A stretch of 64,000 nt of DNA from Alphaproteobacteria bacterium (GTDB lineage Bacteria; Myxococcota_A; UBA796; GCA-2862545). Shown in pieces: positions 33,496-42,765 of the stretch (position 1 is the stretch's first letter; each line of letters begins with the position of its first letter). The position numbers and the translations under genes were made by a program. Location of the stretch: the NCBI GenBank assembly GCA_020632925.1, contig JACKER010000010.1:1-64000 (forward strand), written 5' to 3'. Under the pieces are notes generated by a model. The model was not told the DNA's origin. It ran no database searches and saw only the letters and a program-made list of their open reading frames with translations.

Positions 33496-35832
33496 ATGTC
33501 CGACGATCTGGACCGGCTGCTGCTCGATCGCTTCGGGTTCCGGGAGTTCCGCCCGGGGCAGAAGGCGATCGTGGAGCACGTCACGCGGGGCGGCGACGCG
33601 TTGGTGGTGATGCCCACCGGCGCGGGCAAGTCGCTCTGCTTCCAGGTCCCCGCGCTCGCTCGGGGCGGTTGCGCGCTCGTCGTCAGCCCGCTCATCGCCC
33701 TGATGAAGGACCAGGTGGACGGGCTGCTGGAGCTCGGCGTCCGCGCCACCTTCCTCAACAGCTCGATCTCGCGGGACGAGTACGAGCAGCGCGCCGACCG
33801 CGTCCGCCGCGGCGAGATCGAGCTGCTCTACGTCGCCCCGGAGCGGTTCACGCCCGCCTTCCTCACCTGGCTGCAGAAGGTCGACGTCCGCCTGCTCGCA
33901 ATCGACGAGGCGCACTGCCTGTCGCAGTGGGGGCACGACTTCCGCCCGGAGTACCTCAAGCTCGGGCGCGTCCGTCAGGCCCTCGGGGAGGTCACGACCG
34001 TCGCCCTGACCGCCACCGCCACACCCGAGGTCCAACGCGACATCGTCGCCACGCTGGGGCTCGACCAGGCGCGGCGCTTCATCCGCGGCTTCGACCGCGA
34101 GAACCTCGTGCTCGACGTGATCGGGTGCACGGGCCCCCGGGACAAGGAGTCCCAGATCGGGTCGCTCGTGCTCCCGGGCCCCACCATCGTCTACTGCTCC
34201 ACGCGGAAGAGCGCGGAGAAGGCGACGGACGCTCTCCGCCAGGCCAACGTTCGCGCCGGGCTCTACCACGCCGGCTTGCTGCCGGACGAGCGGACGCGGG
34301 TGCAGGACGCGTTCATGGACGGGCGCATCCCCGTCGTCGTCGCCACCAACGCCTTCGGGATGGGCATCGACAAGCGCGACATCCGGACCATCGTGCACGT
34401 CGACATGCCGGGCACGATCGAGGCGTACTACCAGGAGATCGGGCGCGCGGGGCGCGATGGGCGGACCAGCCGCGCGGTCCTGCTGTACGCCCCGATCGAC
34501 CGTCGCATCCACGAGTTCTTCATCGACAACGCCCACCCGCCCGCGGAGTGGGTGCAGAAACTCTGGCGGTGGCTGCGCGAGCGGGACGAGAACCCCGTGT
34601 TCGCCTCGCTCGAGACCATGGCCGAGGCGCTCCCGTCGGAGGCCGGCGATCGCGCCGTCGCGAGCTGCGTCCACATCCTCGTCCGCGAGGGCCGGGTCCG
34701 TCGGATCGCGCCCTCGGACCGCAGCGCTTTCGTCCGGATCCTGCGGACCAGCGGCGAGAGCCAGGGGTTGCGCGGCAAGGTCTGGGAGCTCATCCGGGAG
34801 CGCGAGGCGGGCAAGGGCGACGTGCTGCAGTTCCAGCCCGAGTCCTGGTGTCGGCGACTCGGGGTCGAGCGCGACCAGCTCACGGCGGCGCTCCGCGGGC
34901 TCGAGGACCGCGGCCTGCTGCAGTACCGCGCGGCCGAGCGGGTCGGTGGTGTCGAGCTGGTGGACCCGGACCAGCCGCTGACGCTCGACGATCAGCGCAT
35001 GAAGGAGCGTCGGGGTCGGGAGTTCTCGAAGCTCGACAAGATGGAGGCGTACGTCGCGGCCCGCTGCCGCCGCCGGTACATCGTGGAGTACTTCGGAGAG
35101 CAGGCGCCCTTCGAGGCCTGCGGCACCTGCGACGCCTGCCGCGACGGCCGACCGGCGAGCGAGGAGCCCCGCGCGCTCTCCCCCGAGGAGGAACAGGTCG
35201 TCCTCAAGGTGCTGTCCACCGTCGCGCGGATGGAGCGGCACTCCGACAAGCGGGGGTTCGGCGTCGATCTCGTCGCGAAGGTCGCGGTCGGGAGCAAGGA
35301 GCGCAAGGTCTCCCAGTGGGGCTTCGAGAAGCTCTCCACCTGGGGGATCCTGGCGCAGGGCGACGGGCGCAGCTGGTCGGTCGGGGAGGTCGCGGACCTG
35401 CTGTCCGCCCTCGTCGACGCGGGCGCGCTCGAGGCCGGGTACGCCACGCGCTCGCTCGAGGGGCGCCAGGTGACGTACCGCGAGGTCCAGACCAACGAGC
35501 GGACGTGGGAGGTCCTGCGCCGCCAGGGAGACCCGTTGCACATGGTCTTCCCGCACGCGCGGAAGCTCTCCCGCAAGGCCGTCCGTCCGAGCGCCGCCGC
35601 CGACGGGATCCCCGGGGACCTCCTCGCGCACCTGCGCGACGTGCGGCGTCAGCTCGCGGAGAAGCGCAACGTCCCGGCGTACGTCGTGGCGAGCAACCGC
35701 ACGCTCGAGGACATCGCCCGGATCCGCCCGACCACGCGCAAGGCCATGCTCACCGTGCACGGGATGGGCGAGGTCCGGGTCCACATGTACGGCCAGACCT
35801 TCATCGACGCGATCCGCACCTGGCAGCGGTGA
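33496..35832 (+). CDS. recQ: ATP-dependent DNA helicase RecQ
   Basis: A 778-aa 3'-5' DNA helicase for recombination and fork repair. Motif I MPTGAGKSLCFQ (39-50), DEAH (137-140) with the RecQ-specific CLSQWGHDFRPEY after it, TATATP (motif III), and QEIGRAGRDG (motif VI). The zinc domain has CRRRYIVEYFGE then CGTCDAC; a winged helix follows, and a C-terminal HRDC domain contains NRTLEDIARIRPTTRKAML. It is longer than E. coli RecQ (about 610 aa), mostly through extra sequence between the helicase core, zinc and HRDC parts. Very likely functional. Confidence 0.95.
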   Translation: MSDDLDRLLLDRFGFREFRPGQKAIVEHVTRGGDALVVMPTGAGKSLCFQVPALARGGCALVVSPLIALMKDQVDGLLELGVRATFLNSSISRDEYEQRADRVRRGEIELLYVAPERFTPAFLTWLQKVDVRLLAIDEAHCLSQWGHDFRPEYLKLGRVRQALGEVTTVALTATATPEVQRDIVATLGLDQARRFIRGFDRENLVLDVIGCTGPRDKESQIGSLVLPGPTIVYCSTRKSAEKATDALRQANVRAGLYHAGLLPDERTRVQDAFMDGRIPVVVATNAFGMGIDKRDIRTIVHVDMPGTIEAYYQEIGRAGRDGRTSRAVLLYAPIDRRIHEFFIDNAHPPAEWVQKLWRWLRERDENPVFASLETMAEALPSEAGDRAVASCVHILVREGRVRRIAPSDRSAFVRILRTSGESQGLRGKVWELIREREAGKGDVLQFQPESWCRRLGVERDQLTAALRGLEDRGLLQYRAAERVGGVELVDPDQPLTLDDQRMKERRGREFSKLDKMEAYVAARCRRRYIVEYFGEQAPFEACGTCDACRDGRPASEEPRALSPEEEQVVLKVLSTVARMERHSDKRGFGVDLVAKVAVGSKERKVSQWGFEKLSTWGILAQGDGRSWSVGEVADLLSALVDAGALEAGYATRSLEGRQVTYREVQTNERTWEVLRRQGDPLHMVFPHARKLSRKAVRPSAAADGIPGDLLAHLRDVRRQLAEKRNVPAYVVASNRTLEDIARIRPTTRKAMLTVHGMGEVRVHMYGQTFIDAIRTWQR

Positions 35833-35834
35833 GG

Positions 35835-35840
35835 TAGGTT
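35835..35840 (+). promoter_or_regulatory. -10 box for a leaderless protease mRNA
   Basis: TAGGTT ends 7 nt before ATG 35848. The same hexamer and spacing occur before the TetR gene at 54868. Confidence 0.4.
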
Positions 35841-35847
35841 GGCCCCC

Positions 35848-36972
35848 ATGTGGTGGCTGCTCGCGCACCCGGCCCTGGCCGACCGACCCGCACCGATCGT
35901 GGGGGGCGCGCCCGCCGCACCCGGCGACTGGCCCGACGTGGTCGCGCTGTACACGATCGGTGACTCCGTAGGTTGCACCGGCATCCTGGTGGCGCCCGAC
36001 CTCGTGTTGACCGCCGCCCACTGCGTCGCCGGGCTGAGCCGCGTGGTGGTGGGGACGACGGACCTCACCTCCGGCGGACGCACGGTCGGCGTCGCCTCGG
36101 TCACCTCGCACCCCAACCCGTACCAGGAGCTCGACGTCGCCCTGGTGCAGCTCGCGGAGGTGGTGACGGACATCGAGCCGCGGCTGCTCATGCGCGACTG
36201 CCTGGTGGACGCGCTCGCCGACGGGGTCGAGGTGGAGATCGCCGGCTTCGGCGCGACCGACGCGTTCGGCTACGACTTCCCCGATCGCCTCATGAGCGCC
36301 CGGATCCGGGTGCGCGACGCCGACTGCTCGAACCTCTCGGCCGGCTGCTACCCCGACGTGAGCCCTGGCGCCGAGCTGATCGCCGGCGGCGACGGTGTGG
36401 ACAGCTGCGTCGGCGACTCCGGTGGGCCGCTGTACCTCCTGGGGAAGGACGAAGCCTGGCTCGCGGGCATCACCAGCCGCGCCGCCCAGCCCGCGCAGCA
36501 CGTCTGCGGTGACGGCGGGATCTACGTCCGCTCCGACGCCATCGCCGACTGGATCGTGTCGCTCGGGCTCGATCTGCCGCACCCCGACTGCGTCGGCGTC
36601 AACGTCAGGCCACACCTGGCGGCCGACGACCTCGTGGTCCGGCGTCACACGGTGGGTGCGGTCGCGCTCCGGGTGACCGACGCCAACCCCGAGGACGCGC
36701 ACACGCTCGAGATCGTGGACCCCGGTCGCGTCGAGTCCTGGCTCGAGGGGGAGGTCCTGCTGGTGCAGACCTCCGCGACCTTCGCGGGGGAGACCGCGGT
36801 CCGCGTCCGGGTGACCGACGACGGTGATCCCCCCATGTCCTCGGAGCTGGACGTGGTCGTCCGAGCGGCGCCGGTGGCGACGCTGCCGGTGGGCTGCGAT
36901 CACGCGGGCTCGATGCCCGGCTGGCTCGTGGGCCTCGGCCTCGGGCTCCTCGCGAGGCGCCGGTGCTCCTGA
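35848..36972 (+). CDS. Secreted trypsin-like serine protease with MYXO-CTERM-like tail
   Basis: A 374-aa S1 family protease. After a short signal (HPALA) the mature-type start IVGG appears at 17-20. Catalytic triad: His58 in LTAAHC, Asp96 in LDVALVQL, Ser191 in GDSGGPL. A cadherin-like or Ig-like beta domain follows. The C-terminus reads GCDHAG, then a hydrophobic helix and ARRR, the Cys-helix-Arg pattern of MYXO-CTERM sorting signals, so the enzyme is probably surface-anchored after processing. Its 3' end overlaps the next lipoprotein gene. Confidence 0.88.
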   Translation: MWWLLAHPALADRPAPIVGGAPAAPGDWPDVVALYTIGDSVGCTGILVAPDLVLTAAHCVAGLSRVVVGTTDLTSGGRTVGVASVTSHPNPYQELDVALVQLAEVVTDIEPRLLMRDCLVDALADGVEVEIAGFGATDAFGYDFPDRLMSARIRVRDADCSNLSAGCYPDVSPGAELIAGGDGVDSCVGDSGGPLYLLGKDEAWLAGITSRAAQPAQHVCGDGGIYVRSDAIADWIVSLGLDLPHPDCVGVNVRPHLAADDLVVRRHTVGAVALRVTDANPEDAHTLEIVDPGRVESWLEGEVLLVQTSATFAGETAVRVRVTDDGDPPMSSELDVVVRAAPVATLPVGCDHAGSMPGWLVGLGLGLLARRRCS

Positions 36973-38069
36973 GCGTCCTGCTCGGCTGCGAGCCGCAGGA
37001 GTGGCCGCTGGACGAGCCGCCGACCGGTGCCGACACGACCGTGCGCGGGCTCTGGCAGAGCAACCGGAGGGTCGGCGCCAAGGTGACGCTGAGCCCGGTG
37101 GTGGTGCTCTCGCAGCGCGCCTGGCCCGGGGATCGCTTCTTCGCCTCGGATCCCGCAGGGGGTCCTGCCTCCGCGGTCGAGATCGGCCTCGGCGACGTCG
37201 TCGCCACCCTCCCCGAGGTCGGGACGGTCGTGTCGCTCACCGGTGTCCTCGAGCGCTCGACGCCGCTGCGGGTCCGCGTCGAGCGTCAGGACCAGATCCT
37301 GGAGCTGTGGGCTGGCGAGCCTCCCCTGCCCTGGCCCGGGGAGCTGGACGCCAACTTCGAGAACGCGCTGGTCCGCGTGGACGGGCTGACCGTGACGAGC
37401 GGCGCGGACCCGTTGGGCCGTGCGAGCACGGACGGCGTCGGCCTCGGCGGGCTCTTCGGTGTGACCCCCGGGTACGGTCGCGAGGGGGATCTGGTCGGGA
37501 TCTACAGCGCGGGCCGGGTCTCGGCGCGCAGCCCGGCGGACTGGAGCGGAGAGCTGGAGGGGGATCCCCCGGTCCCCGCGACGATCGCCATGCTGGACGA
37601 CCTGCCCGGAGGGATGCCCGTGACCCTCGCCAAGCTCGCGGTCGTCACGCCGATCTCGGCCGACGGGCGTTGGGCGGTGCTGCAGGACGGGAGCGGCGCG
37701 GGTCTGTGGCTCGATCTGCAGCTCGCGGGTCCGAGCACGCTCCCCCGGCGTCCAGCCACGTGGACCGGGGAGCTGCGGCGCACGTCCTGGGGAGCCAACA
37801 GCCTGCGGGTGTGGGAGGTCCCCCGCGTGGTGGGGGGGCTGCGTCCGGCGGTGGTGCGCGAGGTCGACGGCGGCGGCGCCCTCGTGGACGCCACCCTGGT
37901 GCGGATCGAGGTGTCCGGCCTCGGCCCCGTCGACGCATGGGGCGATCGGACGACCGCAGGCCCCACGCTCGACGACGCCTTCCTGGAGCTCGGCTCCCTG
38001 CCCGATCCGGTCACCGTCCTGGGGGTGGCGGTGGGCGCGAACCGGGTCGCTCCCCTCCCCGAGCGCTGA
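36963..38069 (+). CDS. Lipoprotein of unknown function
   Basis: A 368-aa predicted lipoprotein with a very short signal (LLSVLLGC) and no recognised domain. The mature part is beta-rich with OB-fold-like stretches (VSLTGVLERSTPLRVRVER; GRWAVLQDGSGAGLWLDLQL), the latter recalling OB modules in secreted nuclease-associated proteins. GTG 36963 lies inside the end of the protease gene (10-nt overlap), so the two are co-translated. Its 3' end overlaps the convergent desaturase-like gene by 59 bp. Confidence 0.6.
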   Translation: MLLSVLLGCEPQEWPLDEPPTGADTTVRGLWQSNRRVGAKVTLSPVVVLSQRAWPGDRFFASDPAGGPASAVEIGLGDVVATLPEVGTVVSLTGVLERSTPLRVRVERQDQILELWAGEPPLPWPGELDANFENALVRVDGLTVTSGADPLGRASTDGVGLGGLFGVTPGYGREGDLVGIYSAGRVSARSPADWSGELEGDPPVPATIAMLDDLPGGMPVTLAKLAVVTPISADGRWAVLQDGSGAGLWLDLQLAGPSTLPRRPATWTGELRRTSWGANSLRVWEVPRVVGGLRPAVVREVDGGGALVDATLVRIEVSGLGPVDAWGDRTTAGPTLDDAFLELGSLPDPVTVLGVAVGANRVAPLPER

Positions 38070-38886
38070 ACGGCCAGCGCACCTGCGCCAGCCACCCGGC
38101 CGGCACGGGGTCTCCCTCGATGCCGACATCCTCCGGAGGCTCGCCCGCAGGCACCACGCGCGTGCCGAGGAGCAGGTCCCAGATCAACAGCACCTGGCCG
38201 TAGTTCGCGTCCGCGATCGCGCGCTGGCGATGGTGGTGCCAGCGGTGCACCTCCGGCCCGCTCACCAGGAGGTTCAGCGGGCCGAGCGCCAGGTCGACGT
38301 TGCCGTGCTGAAAGGCAGCGTGGACGGAGCTCACGACGAGCAGCGTCGTCAGCGTGTCCGCGTCGGCCCCCAGCGCACAGGGCAGGCCGATGGTGGCGAG
38401 CGAGGTCAGCAGCGCGTCCACGGGGTGGTTCCGCACCACGTTGAGGGCGTGGAGACGGGGAGCCGAGTGGTGGACGGCGTGGATCCTCCCCAGCCAGCCG
38501 CCCCGGTGTTCCACGCGGTGCAGCGCGTACGATCCGAGCTCCGCGAGCACCAGGGCCAACACCAGCCGCGCCCCCCACGGCCAGGTCTCGGGCCAGGCAG
38601 GCGCGAGCACCGGCGACGCCAGCGCCAACCGTCGGCCGATCTCGCCCGCCACGCCCACCGAGAGCAGGAGGTGGAGCAGGTCGGTGCCCACGTCGCCCCT
38701 GGGGCGATTCCAGGACCGCCGGTACGGGAGGATCCGCTCCAACGCCACCACCGTGAGGGCGCCCGCCACCGCCACCGCCAGTGACCAGAGCTCCGGTGGA
38801 GCGCCGCCCACCAGCCCCGCTCGGGTCACGCACGCCGCGCCGATCACCACCACGGGCCAGGCGAGGACCCGCGGCAGCAGGCTCAA
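38011..38886 (-). CDS. Sterol desaturase/fatty acid hydroxylase family protein
   Basis: A 291-aa membrane di-iron oxygenase. Four or more hydrophobic helices and the three His clusters of the family: His123-x3-His127, His136-x2-His139-His140, and His214-x2-His217-His218-His219. Members hydroxylate or desaturate lipids or sterols using O2. TTG 38886 overlaps the stop of the upstream kinase gene (TTGA); no strong ribosome site is seen, so coupling is likely. A longer upstream frame was rejected as it lies in the kinase gene. Substrate unknown. Confidence 0.85.
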   Translation of the reverse strand: MSLLPRVLAWPVVVIGAACVTRAGLVGGAPPELWSLAVAVAGALTVVALERILPYRRSWNRPRGDVGTDLLHLLLSVGVAGEIGRRLALASPVLAPAWPETWPWGARLVLALVLAELGSYALHRVEHRGGWLGRIHAVHHSAPRLHALNVVRNHPVDALLTSLATIGLPCALGADADTLTTLLVVSSVHAAFQHGNVDLALGPLNLLVSGPEVHRWHHHRQRAIADANYGQVLLIWDLLLGTRVVPAGEPPEDVGIEGDPVPAGWLAQVRWPFSARGGERPGSRPPPPPGR

Positions 38887-40568
38887 TCGAGGACGACCGA
38901 GATCGACTCCACCCGGCGACCGCCCTCCCACGGGACGACCACCTCGCGGACGACCGACCTGCACTTGTCGGGGCACTTGCCGTCGGGCCAGCACCCGCGG
39001 TGCTCCTCGGAGCAGCTGCCGATGTCGACGAAGACGTGATGGCGACCGGGCAGCACCGTCGACAGCGAGGCCGACGAGGCTCCTTCGGGGGTCATCGCGT
39101 AGCTGTCGAGCCTAGCGGCCAACGGCCAGCGCTTCTTCTTCTTGCTGGCGGCGATCGCGGGCACCTTCACGACGACGGTGCCCCTGCCCGACCCGCCGAT
39201 GGCGGTGAGCTCCGCCTTGCCCTCGCCTGCCTGCACGGGCATCCGGCCACTTCCGCACCAGGAGGGACAGGCATCGCCCGGGCACTCCTCGCAGTCGTGC
39301 CCCGAGACCCACACGGCCTCGGTGTCCTTCGTGGTGACGGCGTCGAAGCGGGCCACGCCATCGACGGCCTCGACCGTTCGTCCGCCGATGGTGACCCGGG
39401 TCGGGAAGCTCTCGGGGATCCCGGTGAACCGGACGACGACCGGCCGCGTCGTCACGGACTCCGGCAGCGGCAGGGGGACCGGCGCGACCGGTCGGGTCGG
39501 CGGAGGAGGCGGCGGAAGCATCGTCCACCAGGCGCCGGCGCCGATCATCGCCGCGCCGAGCACCGACAGCCCGAGCGCCGCCACCACGGCTGACGCCCTG
39601 GAGGTCGTCGGCGGCAGGGTCGCGACCTCGGACGGGGGCGGCGACGGCGTCGCCTCCTCTCGGCGCTCGGGGACGGGCACGGTGGCCTCGTCGCCAGCGG
39701 AGGGCTCGGGTCCGGTCGGGACCTCCCGCGGGCGAGACGCCTCGGGCAGCTTGCGGACGCGGTCCAGCAACACGTTCGCGTCGGGGATCCGATCCTCGAT
39801 GTCGAGGCAGGTCAGGTCGTGGATCAGCTCCCGCAGCTCGTCGGGGAAGCTCTCCCCCGGATCGAGGGGCGGCGAGGTCTGCTTGCGCATCATGACCTGG
39901 AGGAGCTGCTTCTTGAGCGGACCCTCGCCCGACATGGGGAACGCGACCGTGCCGGTGACGAGCTCGTGGAAGATCACCCCCACCGCGTACAGGTCCCACT
40001 GCACCGGATCGAGCCGATCAGGGTCCATCCACTCGGGGGGCGCGTAGGACACCGTGCCGAAGCTGATCCCCTCCTGCGTGATGCGCTCCATGCTGCTGTC
40101 GGTCGCGAGCCCGAAGTCGACCAGCTTCACGCGGTCCTGCGCGTCCACCAGGACGTTCGCCGGCTTCAGGTCGCGGTGACGCACGCCGCGGGCGTGGAGG
40201 TAGGCCAGGGCGTCGGCCACCTGCAGGAGGTACCGGCGGGCCACGACGTAGGGCATCGGCCCCTGCCGCGCGAGCGCGTCGAGCGAACGCCCCTCGACGA
40301 AGTCCATCTCGATGTACGGCGGGTCGGCCTCGGTCCGCACGTTCCGGACCCGGACGATGTTCGGGTGATCGAGGCCCGCGACGATCGCCGCTTCACGGAC
40401 GAAGCGCTCGCCCGCCTCGGGGTTCTGACGGAGGTTGACCTCGAGGACCTTGATGGCAGCGACGATCCGGTCGGTGGCAGCGCTCCGGCAACGGTAGACG
40501 GATCCCATCCCACCGGCGCCGAGCCGCGCCTCCACCACCCAGCCGTCGATCCTGTCCCCCTCCTCCAT
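38883..40568 (-). CDS. Transmembrane Ser/Thr protein kinase with Cys-rich outer domain
   Basis: A 561-aa PASTA-less Hanks-type kinase. Catalytic features intact: glycine loop GAGGMGSVY, Lys40, HRDLKPAN (Asp133), DFG (Asp151). After a Pro/Glu/Ser linker a single membrane helix (VAALGLSVLGAAMIGAGAWW) leads to a periplasmic domain with two Cys clusters (CEECPGDACPSWC and, after CSEEHRGC, CPDKC), which could bind metal or sense redox. An active kinase coupled by overlap to the desaturase-like gene, possibly controlling it. Targets unknown. Confidence 0.92.
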   Translation of the reverse strand: MEEGDRIDGWVVEARLGAGGMGSVYRCRSAATDRIVAAIKVLEVNLRQNPEAGERFVREAAIVAGLDHPNIVRVRNVRTEADPPYIEMDFVEGRSLDALARQGPMPYVVARRYLLQVADALAYLHARGVRHRDLKPANVLVDAQDRVKLVDFGLATDSSMERITQEGISFGTVSYAPPEWMDPDRLDPVQWDLYAVGVIFHELVTGTVAFPMSGEGPLKKQLLQVMMRKQTSPPLDPGESFPDELRELIHDLTCLDIEDRIPDANVLLDRVRKLPEASRPREVPTGPEPSAGDEATVPVPERREEATPSPPPSEVATLPPTTSRASAVVAALGLSVLGAAMIGAGAWWTMLPPPPPPTRPVAPVPLPLPESVTTRPVVVRFTGIPESFPTRVTIGGRTVEAVDGVARFDAVTTKDTEAVWVSGHDCEECPGDACPSWCGSGRMPVQAGEGKAELTAIGGSGRGTVVVKVPAIAASKKKKRWPLAARLDSYAMTPEGASSASLSTVLPGRHHVFVDIGSCSEEHRGCWPDGKCPDKCRSVVREVVVPWEGGRRVESISVVLD

Positions 40569-40603
40569 CCACGCCCCGCCGCCCGACTCCGGACGGATTC
40601 ACG

Positions 40604-40834
40604 TCACTGCGTGCAGGTCAGCCCAGCGTCGTCGTCCTGCTCCTGCTGCTGATCGAGGAGCACCGCGCACTCGTCCTGCACGTCGGGATCGGCGCTCGCG
40701 TACGTCAACGAGAGCTCGTTGCAGTCCGCGTCCTCCCCGTGGCAAGCGCACATGTAGTCCACGTAGTCGTCGCACGGCTGAACCGGCTCGCAGGCCGTCG
40801 GCGCCAGCATCAACAGGGGCCACAGACGTCGCAT
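40604..40834 (-). CDS. Small Cys-rich lipoprotein
   Basis: A 76-aa lipoprotein: signal MRRLWPLLMLAPTAC with lipobox Cys15, then a Cys-rich acidic mature part (CDDYVDYMCACHGEDADCNE) and a Gln/Asp-rich tail. ATG 40834 follows AAGGAGG at about 6 nt. The mature part has six cysteines, suggesting disulfides or metal binding. Located just upstream of the kinase gene on the same strand. Family unknown. Confidence 0.65.
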   Translation of the reverse strand: MRRLWPLLMLAPTACEPVQPCDDYVDYMCACHGEDADCNELSLTYASADPDVQDECAVLLDQQQEQDDDAGLTCTQ

Positions 40835-40888
40835 CGCGTGCCTCCTTCCCGGCGGTGTTCTACCACCTGATCGGTTAGGGAGCCGACC

Positions 40889-41815
40889 GTGTCCGCCGTC
40901 CATGCCCTCGAGGTCCGGAGCCTCAGCCGACGTTTCGGCCGCCGGGAAGCCGTTCGTTCGCTGGACCTGACCGTCCAGGAAGGGGACGTGTATGGCTTCC
41001 TCGGACCCAACGGCGCCGGCAAGACCACGGCGATCCGCTGCTTCCTGGGGCTGATCCGCAGCGACGCCGGCGACGTCGCGATCTTCGGCGATCGGGGCAC
41101 GCGGGCACGCCGCCACGTGGGCGCGATCGTCGAGACCCCGAGCTTCCACGGCTGGCTCTCGGGTCGCGACAACCTGCGGGTGTCGGCGGCCTACGCCGGG
41201 CTCTCCGGATCGCGGGCCGAAGCGGAGATCGCCCGCGTCCTCGATCGCGTCGGCCTGACCGAGCGCGCCGCCGATCGCGCGAGGGGGTACTCCCTCGGAA
41301 TGCGTCAGCGGCTGGCGATCGCGCGGGCGCTGCTCGGCAGCCCGCGGCTGCTGGTGCTCGACGAGCCGACCAACGGTCTCGACCCACAGGGCATGCGCGA
41401 GATGCGCGACCTCGTCCGCTCGCTCGCGCTGCACGACCGGATCACGGTCTTCCTGTCGAGCCACCTGCTCTCCGAGGTGCAGGCCATCTGCAACCGGGTC
41501 GGCATCCTCGACAAGGGCGAGCTGCGGGCCGAGGGGCCGGTCGCCGACCTGCTGGCTGCCGACGCGTCTCCCGTGCGCATCGTGGAGGTCGAGGCAGACG
41601 CGGACGCGCTGACGGCGGCCATCGCCGACCTCCCGGGCGTCTCGGTCGAGGGGCCGGGCACCGAGGGTCGCCTCCGCCTGGCCCTGCGCGGGGTGGAGGT
41701 CGCTCCGTTCGTGCGTCACGTGGTCACCGCGGGCGTCGACCTCGGCGCCGTCGTGCCCGAGAAGCGCAACCTCGAGGACGTGTTCCTCGAGGTCACCTCG
41801 GGAGCCGCGCGATGA
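40889..41815 (+). CDS. ABC transporter ATP-binding protein
   Basis: A 308-aa ABC-2 type ATPase. Walker A GPNGAGKT (39-46), signature YSLGMRQRLAIARAL, Walker B LLVLDEPTNGLDP, and the switch His in FLSSHLLSE. The C-terminal 90 residues form the regulatory extension found in CcmA/NatA-like exporters. GTG 40889 follows AGGGAG. The next gene overlaps by 4 nt and encodes the permease. Substrate not deducible. Confidence 0.92.
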   Translation: MSAVHALEVRSLSRRFGRREAVRSLDLTVQEGDVYGFLGPNGAGKTTAIRCFLGLIRSDAGDVAIFGDRGTRARRHVGAIVETPSFHGWLSGRDNLRVSAAYAGLSGSRAEAEIARVLDRVGLTERAADRARGYSLGMRQRLAIARALLGSPRLLVLDEPTNGLDPQGMREMRDLVRSLALHDRITVFLSSHLLSEVQAICNRVGILDKGELRAEGPVADLLAADASPVRIVEVEADADALTAAIADLPGVSVEGPGTEGRLRLALRGVEVAPFVRHVVTAGVDLGAVVPEKRNLEDVFLEVTSGAAR

Positions 41816-42660
41816 CCCTGCTCGGGACGCTCTGGCTCGCGGAGACGATCAAGCTGGGTACGCGCACCTCGGCGCGGGCCACCCTGGTCGCGCTGACCGC
41901 GGTGGGCCTCTTCGGTCCGCTCTGGCTGTGGTTCCTGACGCACGCCGGGGTCGAGGTCAATGGCGGCGACCTGGGCGCAGCCCTCGACGTCTGCGCCGCC
42001 AACGGCATGCGCTGGTCCATGATCGTGCGCGGGTTCTACGTCTCGCAGGCCCTCTGGCTGCTGCTCGCGAGCCAGTCGCTGGCCGGCGAGCTCCAGGCCC
42101 ACACGCTCCGCGAGGAGCTGCTCCGCCCGGTTCCGCGGCACTACGTCCTGATCGCGAAGTGGGCGGCGCTCTCGGGCTGGTGCCTGCTGTCCATGCTGGC
42201 GGCGCTCGGAGCGGGCGGGTTGACCGCGGTGCTCCTCCTCCCCGGTGAGGGCGCCGCGACCTGGGCGCAGGTGATGCAGGGTGCGTTCGGGGCCTGGATC
42301 GCGGAGATCGCGTTCCTCGCCTTCGCGCTGGCGGTGTCCGTCGCCACGCGCTCCGTGGCCGGCGGCGTCGTGGCGACCCTGCTGTTCCTGATGGTCGACC
42401 GGGCGACCGCCACGGCGCTGTGGCTGCTGCGGACGTTTCTCGAGGGCATGCCGGCGGACCTCGCGCCGACGGTGCCGAGCTGGCTCACGCTCCTGATGCG
42501 CGCGAGCCCCGTGCTGCCCTCGAACGCCTGGTCCGCGTGGCGCGAGCTGCTCGACGGGGCCTCACCCCTGACCTGGCAGGCGTGGGTGGCGCTCGCGGTC
42601 TGGACGCTGTTGTCGGCGGTCGTCGCCGAGCGGGTCTTCGCGCGGACCGACGTCCCCTGA
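41812..42660 (+). CDS. ABC-2 type transporter permease
   Basis: A 282-aa membrane protein with six hydrophobic segments, the usual count for ABC-2 permeases. ATG 41812 overlaps the stop of the ATPase gene (ATGA). QAHTLREELLRPVPRHYVLIAKW matches the conserved coupling region before the second helix. Together they form an exporter or membrane-remodelling ABC system. Confidence 0.88.
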   Translation: MTLLGTLWLAETIKLGTRTSARATLVALTAVGLFGPLWLWFLTHAGVEVNGGDLGAALDVCAANGMRWSMIVRGFYVSQALWLLLASQSLAGELQAHTLREELLRPVPRHYVLIAKWAALSGWCLLSMLAALGAGGLTAVLLLPGEGAATWAQVMQGAFGAWIAEIAFLAFALAVSVATRSVAGGVVATLLFLMVDRATATALWLLRTFLEGMPADLAPTVPSWLTLLMRASPVLPSNAWSAWRELLDGASPLTWQAWVALAVWTLLSAVVAERVFARTDVP

Positions 42661-42731
42661 CGGACCGTCAGGGAGGCTTCGCCCCATTCGGCCGCCCTTC
42701 GCGGCGCGACGCAAGTACCGCCAACATCCGT

Positions 42732-42759
42732 TTGGGCTCGCTGGCGAAACGGCTATCAT
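42732..42759 (+). promoter_or_regulatory. Promoter for a leaderless kinase mRNA
   Basis: TTGGGC (42732-42737) and TATCAT (42754-42759, 5 of 6 consensus bases) are 16 nt apart. The ATG at 42766 begins 7 nt after the -10, exactly where transcription should start, and no ribosome site precedes it. Confidence 0.55.
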
Positions 42760-42765
42760 GGCGAC

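Noticed and set aside
32722..36903. A 1393-codon minus-strand frame across recQ and the protease
   Set aside because: It runs antisense to two clear genes and has no recognisable domain; long antisense frames are common at this GC content.
42661..42765. tRNA or small RNA between the ABC operon and the kinase gene
   Set aside because: No cloverleaf or strong hairpin was found by eye; only the promoter stands out.
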